A stretch of DNA of 16,407 bases from DATDSR01 sp036517855 (GTDB lineage Bacteria > Patescibacteriota > Minisyncoccia > Phycocordibacterales > DATDSR01). Under the pieces are notes generated by a model, which saw only the letters and a program-made list of their open reading frames with translations, did no database searches and was not told the origin of the DNA. The position numbers and the translations under genes are program-made. Position 1 is the first letter of the stretch. Every line of letters begins with the position of its first letter. The stretch covers positions 1 to 16,407 of the forward strand of contig DATDSR010000017.1 of NCBI GenBank assembly GCA_036517855.1. Direction: 5' to 3'. Below, in pieces: positions 1 through 5,400 of the stretch.

Positions 1-615
1 GGGCAAAGCCCAGTTTTTCGCCCAGCGGTGAAACCGCCAGGACCCGGCGGTTTCACCGCTGTACCTGCACGGCCTTCAACTAATCCCCAAGCGGCTTCGT
101 TTATTCCATCTGGCGCCACTGGTGGCGGCATGTCGAGCACTTCAGGCGCGGCCAAACGTCGTAAGCGTAACGAACATGCTGGGCCAGGGATTGGTTCGAA
201 TCAGACACCGGGTGTTTGGGCTCCCTCAACACCCGGTGTCGGGAGCCCGCCTGCTGCTAGGTCGCCCGTGAGTGGGGGATTTGCCCCCCAGAGTCCTCGC
301 CCAACGTACCAACCACCACGCCCTTACATACCGCCCGAAGCGGCTGCGGCCCTCGGCAGTTCGAACCTAAAATCCTTGATTGAGGATGCGCTTAAAAAGT
401 CCGCCGAGAATGATGCCGCTCGCGAAGATGACGAGGAAGGTTTGGTGTACAAACCTGAGACCCCCGGCGCCCTAAACTTAAATCAACAAAGCGAACCTGA
501 CGATGATTCTAGTGAAGAAGTTGTGGAAGACCCAAACGAAGGCGACAACATTCCGCCCAAGCCCAACGAAATCTCCTCAGAAGAACTCCGCAAGATTTTA
601 TCAGAGGGAAAGTAG
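1..615 (+). CDS. 3' part of an unrecognised proline-rich, acidic-tailed protein (5' truncated)
   Basis: The frame is open from base 1, so the gene starts upstream; a GTG at 28 is available, but nothing before it looks like a ribosome site. About 204 residues are visible. The first 110 are rich in Pro, Gly, Ser, Thr and Ala with repeated TPGV-type turns and a basic patch (KRRKR). Next comes a short possible helix (LKSLIEDALKKSAEND). The tail is strongly acidic (DDDSSEEVVEDP) and ends in a second short helix (SEELRKILSEGK). No catalytic motif, membrane segment or signal peptide is visible. It reads as the disordered C-terminal tail of a larger protein, with two helical segments that could bind a partner. 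I do not recognise the family. The DNA carries several strong inverted repeats. The TAG at 613 lies 38 nt before the next gene, which has its own -10 box, so the two are probably separate transcription units. Confidence 0.6.
   Translation, partial: GQSPVFRPAVKPPGPGGFTAVPARPSTNPQAASFIPSGATGGGMSSTSGAAKRRKRNEHAGPGIGSNQTPGVWAPSTPGVGSPPAARSPVSGGFAPQSPRPTYQPPRPYIPPEAAAALGSSNLKSLIEDALKKSAENDAAREDDEEGLVYKPETPGALNLNQQSEPDDDSSEEVVEDPNEGDNIPPKPNEISSEELRKILSEGK
24..60. repeat. 15-bp perfect inverted repeat inside a coding region
   Basis: The arm AGCGGTGAAACCGCC (24-38) and its exact reverse complement (46-60) are separated by 7 nt. The hairpin is translated in frame as part of a Pro/Gly-rich stretch. 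There is no T tract after it and it lies within an open frame, so a terminator is unlikely. Its octamer CCGCCAGG recurs in the hairpin at 4002-4024, which hints at a genome-wide repeat family. Confidence 0.85.
204..248. repeat. Interlocked inverted repeats (A-B-A'-B') inside a coding region
   Basis: Arm A GACACCGGGTGTT (204-216) is the exact reverse complement of A' (228-240). Arm B GGGCTCCC (218-225) is the exact reverse complement of B' (241-248). B lies inside the A-A' loop and B' lies just outside, so either two alternative hairpins or an H-type pseudoknot could form. The segment codes for repeated TPGV turns in the proline-rich protein. Pairing is read directly from the sequence; any function is unknown. 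Confidence 0.75.
273..290. repeat. Short GC hairpin in the proline-rich coding region
   Basis: TGGGGG (273-278) pairs with CCCCCA (285-290) across a 6-nt loop. It is the third inverted repeat within the first 300 bases. It is short enough to be chance alone and is listed because it clusters with the stronger hairpins at 24-60 and 204-248. Confidence 0.4.
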
Positions 616-637
616 AGAGGAAATAGGCCACATTTCG

Positions 638-646
638 TGTTATAGT
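638..646 (+). promoter_or_regulatory. Extended -10 promoter for the first GT4 gene, probably leaderless
   Basis: TGTTATAGT is an extended -10 (TG-N-TATAGT, hexamer at 641-646). Only 7 nt separate it from the ATG at 654, so transcription would start at or next to the start codon. No -35 match is seen 16-18 nt upstream and no Shine-Dalgarno precedes the ATG. Confidence 0.5.
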
Positions 647-653
647 TTGGGCT

Positions 654-1808
654 ATGAAGCCACGGATTTTAATATTTAGCACGGCTTATTACCCTTTTGT
701 GGGGGGTGCTGAAGTGGCTATCAAGGAGATTGCTGACCGGTTGGCGGAGGAGTTCGAGTTTGAGATGATAACGGCGCGTTTGGACAAGAAGCTGGCTAAA
801 GAAGAGGTGGTGGGGAGTGTTTTGGTGCATAGAATCGGTTTTGGGTCGAGTTTTGATAAGTTGCTTGTGCCTTTTTTCGGAGCTTTCAAGGTCGCTGAAA
901 TAAGCAAGAAAAGAAAAATAGATTTATTTTTCCCTGTGATGGTAACTTACGCTTCGGGCGCAGCATATATATACAATATTTTTCATTCACATAAAATTCC
1001 GGTTGTCCTAAATCTCCAGGAGGGAGATTCTGAAGAGCACTTAACCAAACGGCATTTTGGTTTGCTTGGTTTATCTTGGAAGATGGCTCTTAAGCGCTCA
1101 AGTTATGTCACAGCCCTTAGTAATTACTTAATGAATCGTGCGAGAGGTTTAGGCTACAAAGGCGGGGGTAAGGTGATACCAAACGCGGTTAATGTGGAAG
1201 TGTTTAAACAAAAGCTTGCCAGACGTGAGCGTTCGTCTTTGCGCAAAAAGATGGGTTTTGGCGAGGATGACTTTGTGCTAATCACTACGGGCCGTCTGGT
1301 AGTGAAGAATGGGGTTGCTGATATTATCAAAGCTCTGGCATATTTACCCAAAGAAGTTAAGTTTATTAGCCTCGGTTCAGGGTCACTGGAAGCAGAACTT
1401 AGGCTTCTGGCCAAGGGTTATAAACTAAGCGAGCGAATAGTTTGGCAGGGACTTGTGCAAAACAATGAATTGCCACAATATTTGGCTGCTTCAGACGCTT
1501 TCGTCCGCCCGTCGCTTTCTGAAGGTTTGGGCATTTCATTCTTAGAAGCGATGGCCGCCGGTTTGCCAGTTATCGCTACTCCCGTCGGGGGTATCCCTGA
1601 CTTTCTCAAAGATGGCATAACTGGTCTTGTGTGTGAGGTGAGCAACCCTGTGAGCATTGCCGATTGCGTAAAGCGTCTTATGTCTAACCCAAACTTACGG
1701 CAAGAACTTTCGAAATGGGCGCGCGAAGCGATTGTTGAGCGCTACTCGTGGACAAAGGTTGTGGGAGATATAAGCGAAGTGTTTAAGAGCGTAATTACTA
1801 AATCTTAA
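654..1808 (+). CDS. GT4-family glycosyltransferase
   Basis: A 384-aa GT-B-fold glycosyltransferase of family GT4, expected to move a sugar from a nucleotide donor to a glycan or lipid acceptor at the inner face of the membrane. The N-terminal Rossmann domain begins with a beta strand and the acceptor-side glycine loop (FVGGAE, residues 15-20). The C-terminal domain begins with TTGRLVVKNG and contains the EX7E motif (E290 and E298 in SEGLGISFLEAMAAG), followed by LPVIATPVGG, which is typical of GT4 nucleotide-sugar binding. The length is normal for the family. The ATG at 654 is chosen because a -10 box lies just upstream and the first strand starts at residue 4. The stop overlaps the next ATG by one base (TAATG), so the two genes are probably translationally coupled. 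Donor and acceptor cannot be told from sequence. Confidence 0.93.
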   Translation: MKPRILIFSTAYYPFVGGAEVAIKEIADRLAEEFEFEMITARLDKKLAKEEVVGSVLVHRIGFGSSFDKLLVPFFGAFKVAEISKKRKIDLFFPVMVTYASGAAYIYNIFHSHKIPVVLNLQEGDSEEHLTKRHFGLLGLSWKMALKRSSYVTALSNYLMNRARGLGYKGGGKVIPNAVNVEVFKQKLARRERSSLRKKMGFGEDDFVLITTGRLVVKNGVADIIKALAYLPKEVKFISLGSGSLEAELRLLAKGYKLSERIVWQGLVQNNELPQYLAASDAFVRPSLSEGLGISFLEAMAAGLPVIATPVGGIPDFLKDGITGLVCEVSNPVSIADCVKRLMSNPNLRQELSKWAREAIVERYSWTKVVGDISEVFKSVITKS

Positions 1809-2908
1809 TGCGTCGTATCCTACTTGTCACACCCCTTTATTCGCCCGATGTGGGAGGTCCGGCCACCCATGCACTGTTTGTAGAGCAGAATCTGGTGCGT
1901 CTTGATTGCAAATTGCAAATTATTAAATTTGGCCATTTTCTCAAGTATCCGTATATAATTAGGCACGTAGTATTTTTCTTTAAAGTTCTAAAACAGGCAA
2001 AAAATGTTGATACTGTTTACGCGCTCGATCCTTTGGGCGTGGGTTTGCCGGCAGGTCTGGCGGCGCGAATTTTAGGCAAGCGTTTTGTTTTGCGTGTGGC
2101 GGGGGATAGGGCTTGGGAGACTGGGGTGCAAGAGTTCGGGGTTAAAGATACGCTTGATGACTTCGCCCGCAATCAGTATCACTCACTTCCTATTTTTATT
2201 ATCAAATCAGGGCAAAAGCTAACAGCCTCACTTGCCCACACTATTATTGTGCCAAGCGAATATCTGAAAATGATTGTTACGTCTTGGGGAGTTGAATCTA
2301 AAAAGATAAATGTAGTACACAGCGCTTACGAGCCACAAGATTTGCCAAGCAAAGAAACTTTGCGCCAAGAGTTGGGTGTGCGAGGATTCTCGATCGTGAG
2401 TGCTGGCAGATTGGTGCCATGGAAAGGCTTTAAGGCACTGATAGAACTTTGGCCCGAGGTCATGGCCTTCCGTGGTGATGCCACTCTCACAATCGTGGGC
2501 GATGGGCCAGACAGAGAAATGCTTGAGCAACTAGTAAGGCTTTTACGTCTTGATGACGTTGTGACTTTCACTGGCAATGTTTCGCATGCGGATGTTTTGC
2601 AAAGAGTGCGCGCAGCTGACTTGTTTGTGCTAGACACTGGATACGAAGGCCTCTCTCACCAGCTACTTGAAGTAATGGATATGGGCACAGCAATCATTAC
2701 AACCCGCATTGGCGGTAACCCAGAGCTAATTGAAGATGGCAAAGACGGTATACTCGTGGAGTATAACAACCGCACCCAGTTGCTAACCGCTATGCGAGAG
2801 ATTATTGAAAACCCCATCCGTGCCCGTCTCCTCACCCAAAACGCCCACGAGAAGTTGAAGCAGTTTAATCCCGCAGTTATTGCCAAGCAATTAAACGCCC
2901 TTTTGTAG
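1808..2908 (+). CDS. GT4-family glycosyltransferase
   Basis: A 366-aa GT4 glycosyltransferase. The N-terminus LLVTPLYSPDVGGPATH carries the acceptor-side glycine loop. The middle section has the usual PSEYL and VVHSAYEP segments before the donor domain, which begins VSAGRLVPWKG. EX7E is present (E280 and E288 in YEGLSHQLLEVMDMG), followed by AIITTRIGGNPELIEDG. The start overlaps the previous stop by 1 nt and has no Shine-Dalgarno, so translation probably reinitiates after the upstream gene. It closes a two-gene unit: the next gene lies 84 nt away behind its own promoter. The substrate is unknown; the sister genes suggest surface glycan assembly. Confidence 0.93.
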   Translation: MRRILLVTPLYSPDVGGPATHALFVEQNLVRLDCKLQIIKFGHFLKYPYIIRHVVFFFKVLKQAKNVDTVYALDPLGVGLPAGLAARILGKRFVLRVAGDRAWETGVQEFGVKDTLDDFARNQYHSLPIFIIKSGQKLTASLAHTIIVPSEYLKMIVTSWGVESKKINVVHSAYEPQDLPSKETLRQELGVRGFSIVSAGRLVPWKGFKALIELWPEVMAFRGDATLTIVGDGPDREMLEQLVRLLRLDDVVTFTGNVSHADVLQRVRAADLFVLDTGYEGLSHQLLEVMDMGTAIITTRIGGNPELIEDGKDGILVEYNNRTQLLTAMREIIENPIRARLLTQNAHEKLKQFNPAVIAKQLNALL

Positions 2909-2939
2909 CCCGAACCTCCATGCTGGGTATTTTACCATG

Positions 2940-2972
2940 TCAAATTAACAAACGATCGCAGGCTAATTTGAT
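2940..2972. promoter_or_regulatory. Palindrome A, candidate operator upstream of the PaaX/Cas2-like gene
   Basis: TCAAATTA (2940-2947) and TAATTTGA (2964-2971) are exact inverted arms around a central CGATCG (2953-2958). The element matches palindrome B at 3584-3616 in 28 of 33 positions in direct alignment. It ends 6 nt before the -10 hexamer of the 2993 gene and so covers roughly -51 to -19 from the inferred start of transcription. A bound dimer there would block RNA polymerase, which fits negative autoregulation by the adjacent DNA-binding-type protein. The operator role is inference. Confidence 0.6.
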
Positions 2973-2975
2973 TTA

Positions 2976-2984
2976 TGATATGAT
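2976..2984 (+). promoter_or_regulatory. Extended -10 promoter of the PaaX/Cas2-like gene
   Basis: TGATATGAT is an extended -10 with hexamer TATGAT at 2979-2984. The ATG at 2993 follows after 8 nt, which implies a leaderless or nearly leaderless transcript. The expected -35 position is occupied by palindrome A, with no recognisable TTGACA-like box. Confidence 0.5.
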
Positions 2985-2992
2985 TGTAGGGT

Positions 2993-3583
2993 ATGAGAAG
3001 TAAATCGAGCTCGGTAGATATTAAGATTCTGCGGAAGAAAAGATCCGAGAGGATTGGCAGGATATCCCGAGCCATCCTCATGAGCATAGCTGCTGCGGGA
3101 GTTCTTGCTACTGCCCTGGTGGCTCCCAACGTACTGCAATTACTGAATGATAAAGCAAGCAAAAAACGTGAATGGTATATAAAAAATGTACAAGAAGAAT
3201 TGCGAGCCAAAGGTTTGATAAAACGTGTTAAACATAAAGAAGGTTTCGCTTATGAATTGACCGAAAAAGGAGAAGGAGTCGCGTCTAGTTATGTGCTAGG
3301 TACGCTTGAAATTAAGAAGCCGCTCTTCTGGGACGGAAAGTGGCGGGTAGTCATGTTTGACATCAAGGAATCCTACAAAGGTGCTAGAGATGAGCTGCGA
3401 TCAATACTGATCTCCCTGGGATTTGAGAAATTACAGAAGAGTGCTTGGGTCCATCCGTACCCCTGCGCTGACGTGATCACATTAATAAAGAAGAAGTATG
3501 ACCTGGGTAAAAGCGTCCTATATTTAGAAGTTGAAACTCTAGAAAATGACCACTGGCTACGTGATGTCTTCTTTCTCCGCTAA
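2993..3583 (+). CDS. PaaX-like regulator with Cas2-like domain (Patescibacteria type)
   Basis: A 196-aa protein with a very basic N-terminus (KILRKKRSERIGR), then a hydrophobic segment at about residues 24-46 (AILMSIAAAGVLATALVAP), then a winged-helix-like part (EELRAKGLIKRV, then FAYELTEKGEGVA). It ends in a ferredoxin-like Cas2/PaaX-middle domain starting WDGKWRVVMFDIKES and containing LGFEKLQKSAWVHPYPC. From memory, proteins of this layout are widespread in Parcubacteria and are often auto-annotated as Cas2. PaaX proteins are transcriptional repressors of the phenylacetate pathway, and their middle domain shares the Cas2 fold. No Cas1, effector or CRISPR array is near, so a regulatory role is more likely than spacer acquisition. 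The hydrophobic segment could be the core of the winged helix or a membrane anchor. The gene is bracketed by two near-identical palindromes and interrupts the glycan cluster. It has its own extended -10. What it regulates is unknown; autoregulation is my inference. Confidence 0.8.
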   Translation: MRSKSSSVDIKILRKKRSERIGRISRAILMSIAAAGVLATALVAPNVLQLLNDKASKKREWYIKNVQEELRAKGLIKRVKHKEGFAYELTEKGEGVASSYVLGTLEIKKPLFWDGKWRVVMFDIKESYKGARDELRSILISLGFEKLQKSAWVHPYPCADVITLIKKKYDLGKSVLYLEVETLENDHWLRDVFFLR

Positions 3584-3616
3584 TCAAATTAAGAAGCGAT
3601 CGCCCACTAATTTGAT
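3583..3616. promoter_or_regulatory. Palindrome B, second copy of the candidate operator
   Basis: ATCAAATTA (3583-3591) and TAATTTGAT (3608-3616) are exact inverted arms, centred on the perfect palindrome GCGATCGC (3596-3603). The centre lies 644 bp from that of palindrome A. B starts on the last base of the PaaX/Cas2-like stop codon and also encodes the last residues and stop of the convergent minus-strand gene. It may be a second operator, for example for looping or as a roadblock, or the right boundary of an inserted cassette. There is no T tract, so a classic terminator is less likely. Confidence 0.6.
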
Positions 3617-3808
3617 GAAGGCCTGTCTATTACGTTTTTGTAGAACAATGAGAGAGCCGCGACGAACCGCCTGAAGTTCTTCCAGACCGATTGGTATCTC
3701 ATCGATCCGGCTGATTGCGGTCATCAACTTCCCGACCGCTCCTATGAGCCAACTCCTAAGAACGGCTTGATCTGCCTTGGCGTACTTGCTCTCTTGTTTT
3801 GTTGACAT
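3584..3808 (-). CDS. Small uncharacterised protein, convergent to the PaaX-like gene
   Basis: A 74-aa product starting MSTKQESKYAKADQ. I do not recognise it. It has a charged N-terminus, a moderately hydrophobic segment (WLIGAVGKLMTAISRI), then a mixed basic C-terminus ending RFLI. It has no Cys and no clear membrane span. The start at 3808 is chosen over a longer frame reaching 3856 because the Shine-Dalgarno GGGAGG (plus-strand 3817-3822) lies 8 nt before it, with promoter-like boxes just beyond. The longer version would begin inside the -35 box. The gene runs tail to tail into the PaaX/Cas2-like gene, and its last codons and stop fall in palindrome B. That arrangement suggests the two belong to one module. 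It could be a small partner or accessory protein; I have no evidence for a specific function. Confidence 0.6.
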   Translation of the reverse strand: MSTKQESKYAKADQAVLRSWLIGAVGKLMTAISRIDEIPIGLEELQAVRRGSLIVLQKRNRQAFIKLVGDRFLI

Positions 3809-3816
3809 CTTTCGAG

Positions 3817-3822
3817 CCTCCC
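3817..3822 (-). promoter_or_regulatory. Shine-Dalgarno deciding the start of the minus-strand small gene
   Basis: On the minus strand GGGAGG precedes the ATG at 3808 by 8 nt. It is one of only two clear Shine-Dalgarno sites in the window and supports the short 74-aa reading of the gene. Confidence 0.6.
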
Positions 3823-3828
3823 GCCACC

Positions 3829-3856
3829 AAACTATACCTATGCAACTTTTTGTCAA
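3829..3856 (-). promoter_or_regulatory. Minus-strand promoter of the small gene
   Basis: Read on the minus strand, a consensus TTGACA (plus-strand 3851-3856) is followed by TATAGT (3831-3836) after 14 nt or TAGTTT (3829-3834) after 16 nt. The first spacing is short and the second has a weaker hexamer, so the exact -10 is uncertain. The -35 overlaps that of the opposite promoter. Confidence 0.5.
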
Positions 3857-3878
3857 GTGGGGCGATTCAAGATAGAAT
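3850..3878 (+). promoter_or_regulatory. Promoter of the large glycosyltransferase operon
   Basis: TTGTCA (3850-3855), a 17-nt spacer, then TAGAAT (3873-3878), with the ATG at 3886 only 7 nt later. This is the best-spaced promoter in the window and probably drives the chain of overlapping genes to 13193 from a leaderless mRNA. Its -35 shares five bases with the TTGACA of the opposing promoter, so polymerase should not occupy both at once. Confidence 0.65.
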
Positions 3879-3885
3879 GGGTGTT

Positions 3886-5400
3886 ATGCGCGTAGTGATG
3901 CTTTCAAATGATAGGAAGATTTTTGAAGAGGGTTCTGCTGTGCGGGTGCGGATGCTTGAGTATGGCGCGCTTGCTGATGAATTACACATTATAGTTTTCA
4001 CACCTGGCGGCCGAGCCGCCAGGTTGGGAAAGAATGTTTGGCTTCACCCAACCAATTCGAAGAGCAAATGGTATTACCTCTGGGATGCTTACGGTATCTG
4101 CAAGAAGTTATTGAAAAGGTGGCGTGAGGAGAAGTTGCGATACGTGGTAACGAGTTCGGACGGTCCGACTCACCTACTTGCTTATCTGCTTTCAATCCAG
4201 TTTAAGTTTGGTTGGGAGGTACAGGTGCACACGGATATTGGTAGTCGGTATTATCGAAAAGAGTCGTTGAAAAATTACTTGCAGTTTTGGATTTATCGCT
4301 TAGCTGTGACTCGTGCCTCTGGTGTGCGTGTGGTGGCCGGAAGGATGAAGGACTTTATGATTTCCAAATGGGGGATCCGCGCTGGCAAAATCACGGTCCT
4401 TCCGATTTTTGTTGACACAAACCGCTACTTAAATGCTCCGGCGAGCGATAGGTTGCTCAAAATGTTTCCAGAGTTTGAGCACATTGTCTTGATGGCTAGT
4501 CGTTTGACTAGAGAAAAAAATATCTCGCTTGCTACTGTCGCGATGGGGGAAGTTCGCAAGCGTTACCCTAAAACTGGCCTCGTAATTATTGGCGAAGGGC
4601 CAGCTGAGGAAAATTCGAAATTCGAAATTCGAAATTCGAAATTAGAGCAAAGTGTGAAGTGGCTGCCTTGGCAGGACGACCTTGCGCCGTTCTATAAATC
4701 AGCAGACGTATTCCTACTCACTTCCAATTACGAGGGCTACGGGATGACTCTCATTGAGGCAGCGGCTTCGGGTACGCCGATTGTTACAACGGATGTAGGT
4801 TTGGTAGGCGATGAAGTCGTCAACGCTCACACAGTGTTCATAGCGGTGGTTGGAGACTCAAGCAAACTTGCCGAGCAGATTGGAATGCTTTTGCGAGATG
4901 GAGAACTGCGCAGGATGATGGGGGAGCGTTTACAAAAAGCGGTTACTTCTTTACCAGACCGTGAGGCCCATCACAGCGCGATGCGCGAGTATTGGGCCAC
5001 TTGTAGCAAGGTGCCTGTGGGCGGCATCCCTATGCTCGTGAAGTATGTTATATCAGGTGGTTCAGCCGCTTTTGTGGATATATTTAGTCTGTATGTGCTA
5101 ACGGAGTGGCTTGGCTTGTGGTACTTGATCTCAGCGGGGCTGGCTTTCCTAGTCGCTTTTTGGGTAAGTTTCTTTATGCAGAAGCATTGGACCTTCCAAG
5201 ATGGATCGGCGCAGAGTCGCAAACAAGCTGTTGTTTATTTTGGGGTGGCTCTTGTAAATCTTGGGGTTAATACCTTGCTTATGTTCTTCCTTGTTGACCT
5301 GGTGCATCTCTGGTACGTATTCGCCCAGATGATTACTGGAGGCCTGATTGCCTTCTCAAGCTTCTTTATTTATCGTAAGTTTATATTCAAGAAGACGTAA
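3886..5400 (+). CDS. GT4 glycosyltransferase fused to a GtrA-like membrane domain
   Basis: A 504-aa two-domain protein. Residues 1 to about 375 are a GT4 glycosyltransferase: N-terminal MRVVMLSNDRKIFEEGS, a donor domain from LMASRLTREKN, and EX7E (E283 and E291 in YEGYGMTLIEAAASG) followed by TPIVTTDVG. From about residue 380 the sequence becomes a GtrA-type domain (LVKYVISGGSAAFVDIFSLY) with four membrane helices, the conserved QKHWTFQ segment, and a basic end (YRKFIFKK). GtrA proteins are linked to translocation of polyprenyl-phosphate sugars. They are more often fused to GT2 dolichol-phosphate-mannose-synthase-like enzymes, so a GT4 partner is unusual. The ATG at 3886 is chosen from the -10 box just upstream; an in-frame ATG at 3877 falls inside that box. 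A heptamer repeat interrupts the donor domain and a hairpin lies near the 5' end. It is the first gene of the long operon and overlaps the next start by 1 nt. Confidence 0.9.
   Translation: MRVVMLSNDRKIFEEGSAVRVRMLEYGALADELHIIVFTPGGRAARLGKNVWLHPTNSKSKWYYLWDAYGICKKLLKRWREEKLRYVVTSSDGPTHLLAYLLSIQFKFGWEVQVHTDIGSRYYRKESLKNYLQFWIYRLAVTRASGVRVVAGRMKDFMISKWGIRAGKITVLPIFVDTNRYLNAPASDRLLKMFPEFEHIVLMASRLTREKNISLATVAMGEVRKRYPKTGLVIIGEGPAEENSKFEIRNSKLEQSVKWLPWQDDLAPFYKSADVFLLTSNYEGYGMTLIEAAASGTPIVTTDVGLVGDEVVNAHTVFIAVVGDSSKLAEQIGMLLRDGELRRMMGERLQKAVTSLPDREAHHSAMREYWATCSKVPVGGIPMLVKYVISGGSAAFVDIFSLYVLTEWLGLWYLISAGLAFLVAFWVSFFMQKHWTFQDGSAQSRKQAVVYFGVALVNLGVNTLLMFFLVDLVHLWYVFAQMITGGLIAFSSFFIYRKFIFKKT
4002..4024. 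repeat. 10-bp inverted repeat with 3-nt loop inside the GT4-GtrA gene
   Basis: ACCTGGCGGC (4002-4011) and GCCGCCAGGT (4015-4024) are exact inverted arms. The element is translated as the loop PGGRAARLG between early strands of the GT4 domain. It shares CCGCCAGG with the hairpin at 24-60. It sits about 120 nt into the mRNA and could act as an RNA hairpin, or may simply be an inserted repeat. Confidence 0.75.
4611..4643 (+). repeat. In-frame tandem heptamer AAATTCG, 4.7 copies
   Basis: Four exact AAATTCG units (4611-4638) are followed by AAATT. The array is translated as NSKFEIRNSKLE in the donor domain, just after the IIGEGP strand and replacing the variable helix that normally follows it. 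The unit also contains overlapping TTCGAA palindromes. From memory, the peptide pattern SKFEIRNSK appears in predicted proteins of several CPR genomes, which suggests a dispersed simple repeat. Confidence 0.9.

Noticed and set aside
28..615. GTG at 28 as the true start of the proline-rich protein
   Set aside because: The frame is open from base 1 with similar composition, no ribosome site precedes the GTG, and it lies inside a hairpin arm. A start upstream of the window is more likely.
1154..1657. Minus-strand frames opposite the first GT4 gene
   Set aside because: They lie wholly opposite a well-supported GT4 domain, have low-complexity Ser/Thr/Pro composition and no ribosome sites.
2909..2939. 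A terminator after the second GT4 gene
   Set aside because: No stable stem followed by a T tract is present in the gap.
2993..3583. Calling this gene a CRISPR-associated Cas2 nuclease
   Set aside because: No cas1, array or effector is visible, and the extended N-terminal part matches the PaaX-like layout instead.
3799..3885. Longer N-terminus for the GT4-GtrA protein
   Set aside because: The extra residues would be encoded by the promoter region and do not resemble a GT4 start; MRVVMLSND at 3886 does.
4611..4643. A CRISPR-like repeat array
   Set aside because: The units are 7 nt and directly adjacent with no spacers; it is a simple tandem repeat inside a gene.
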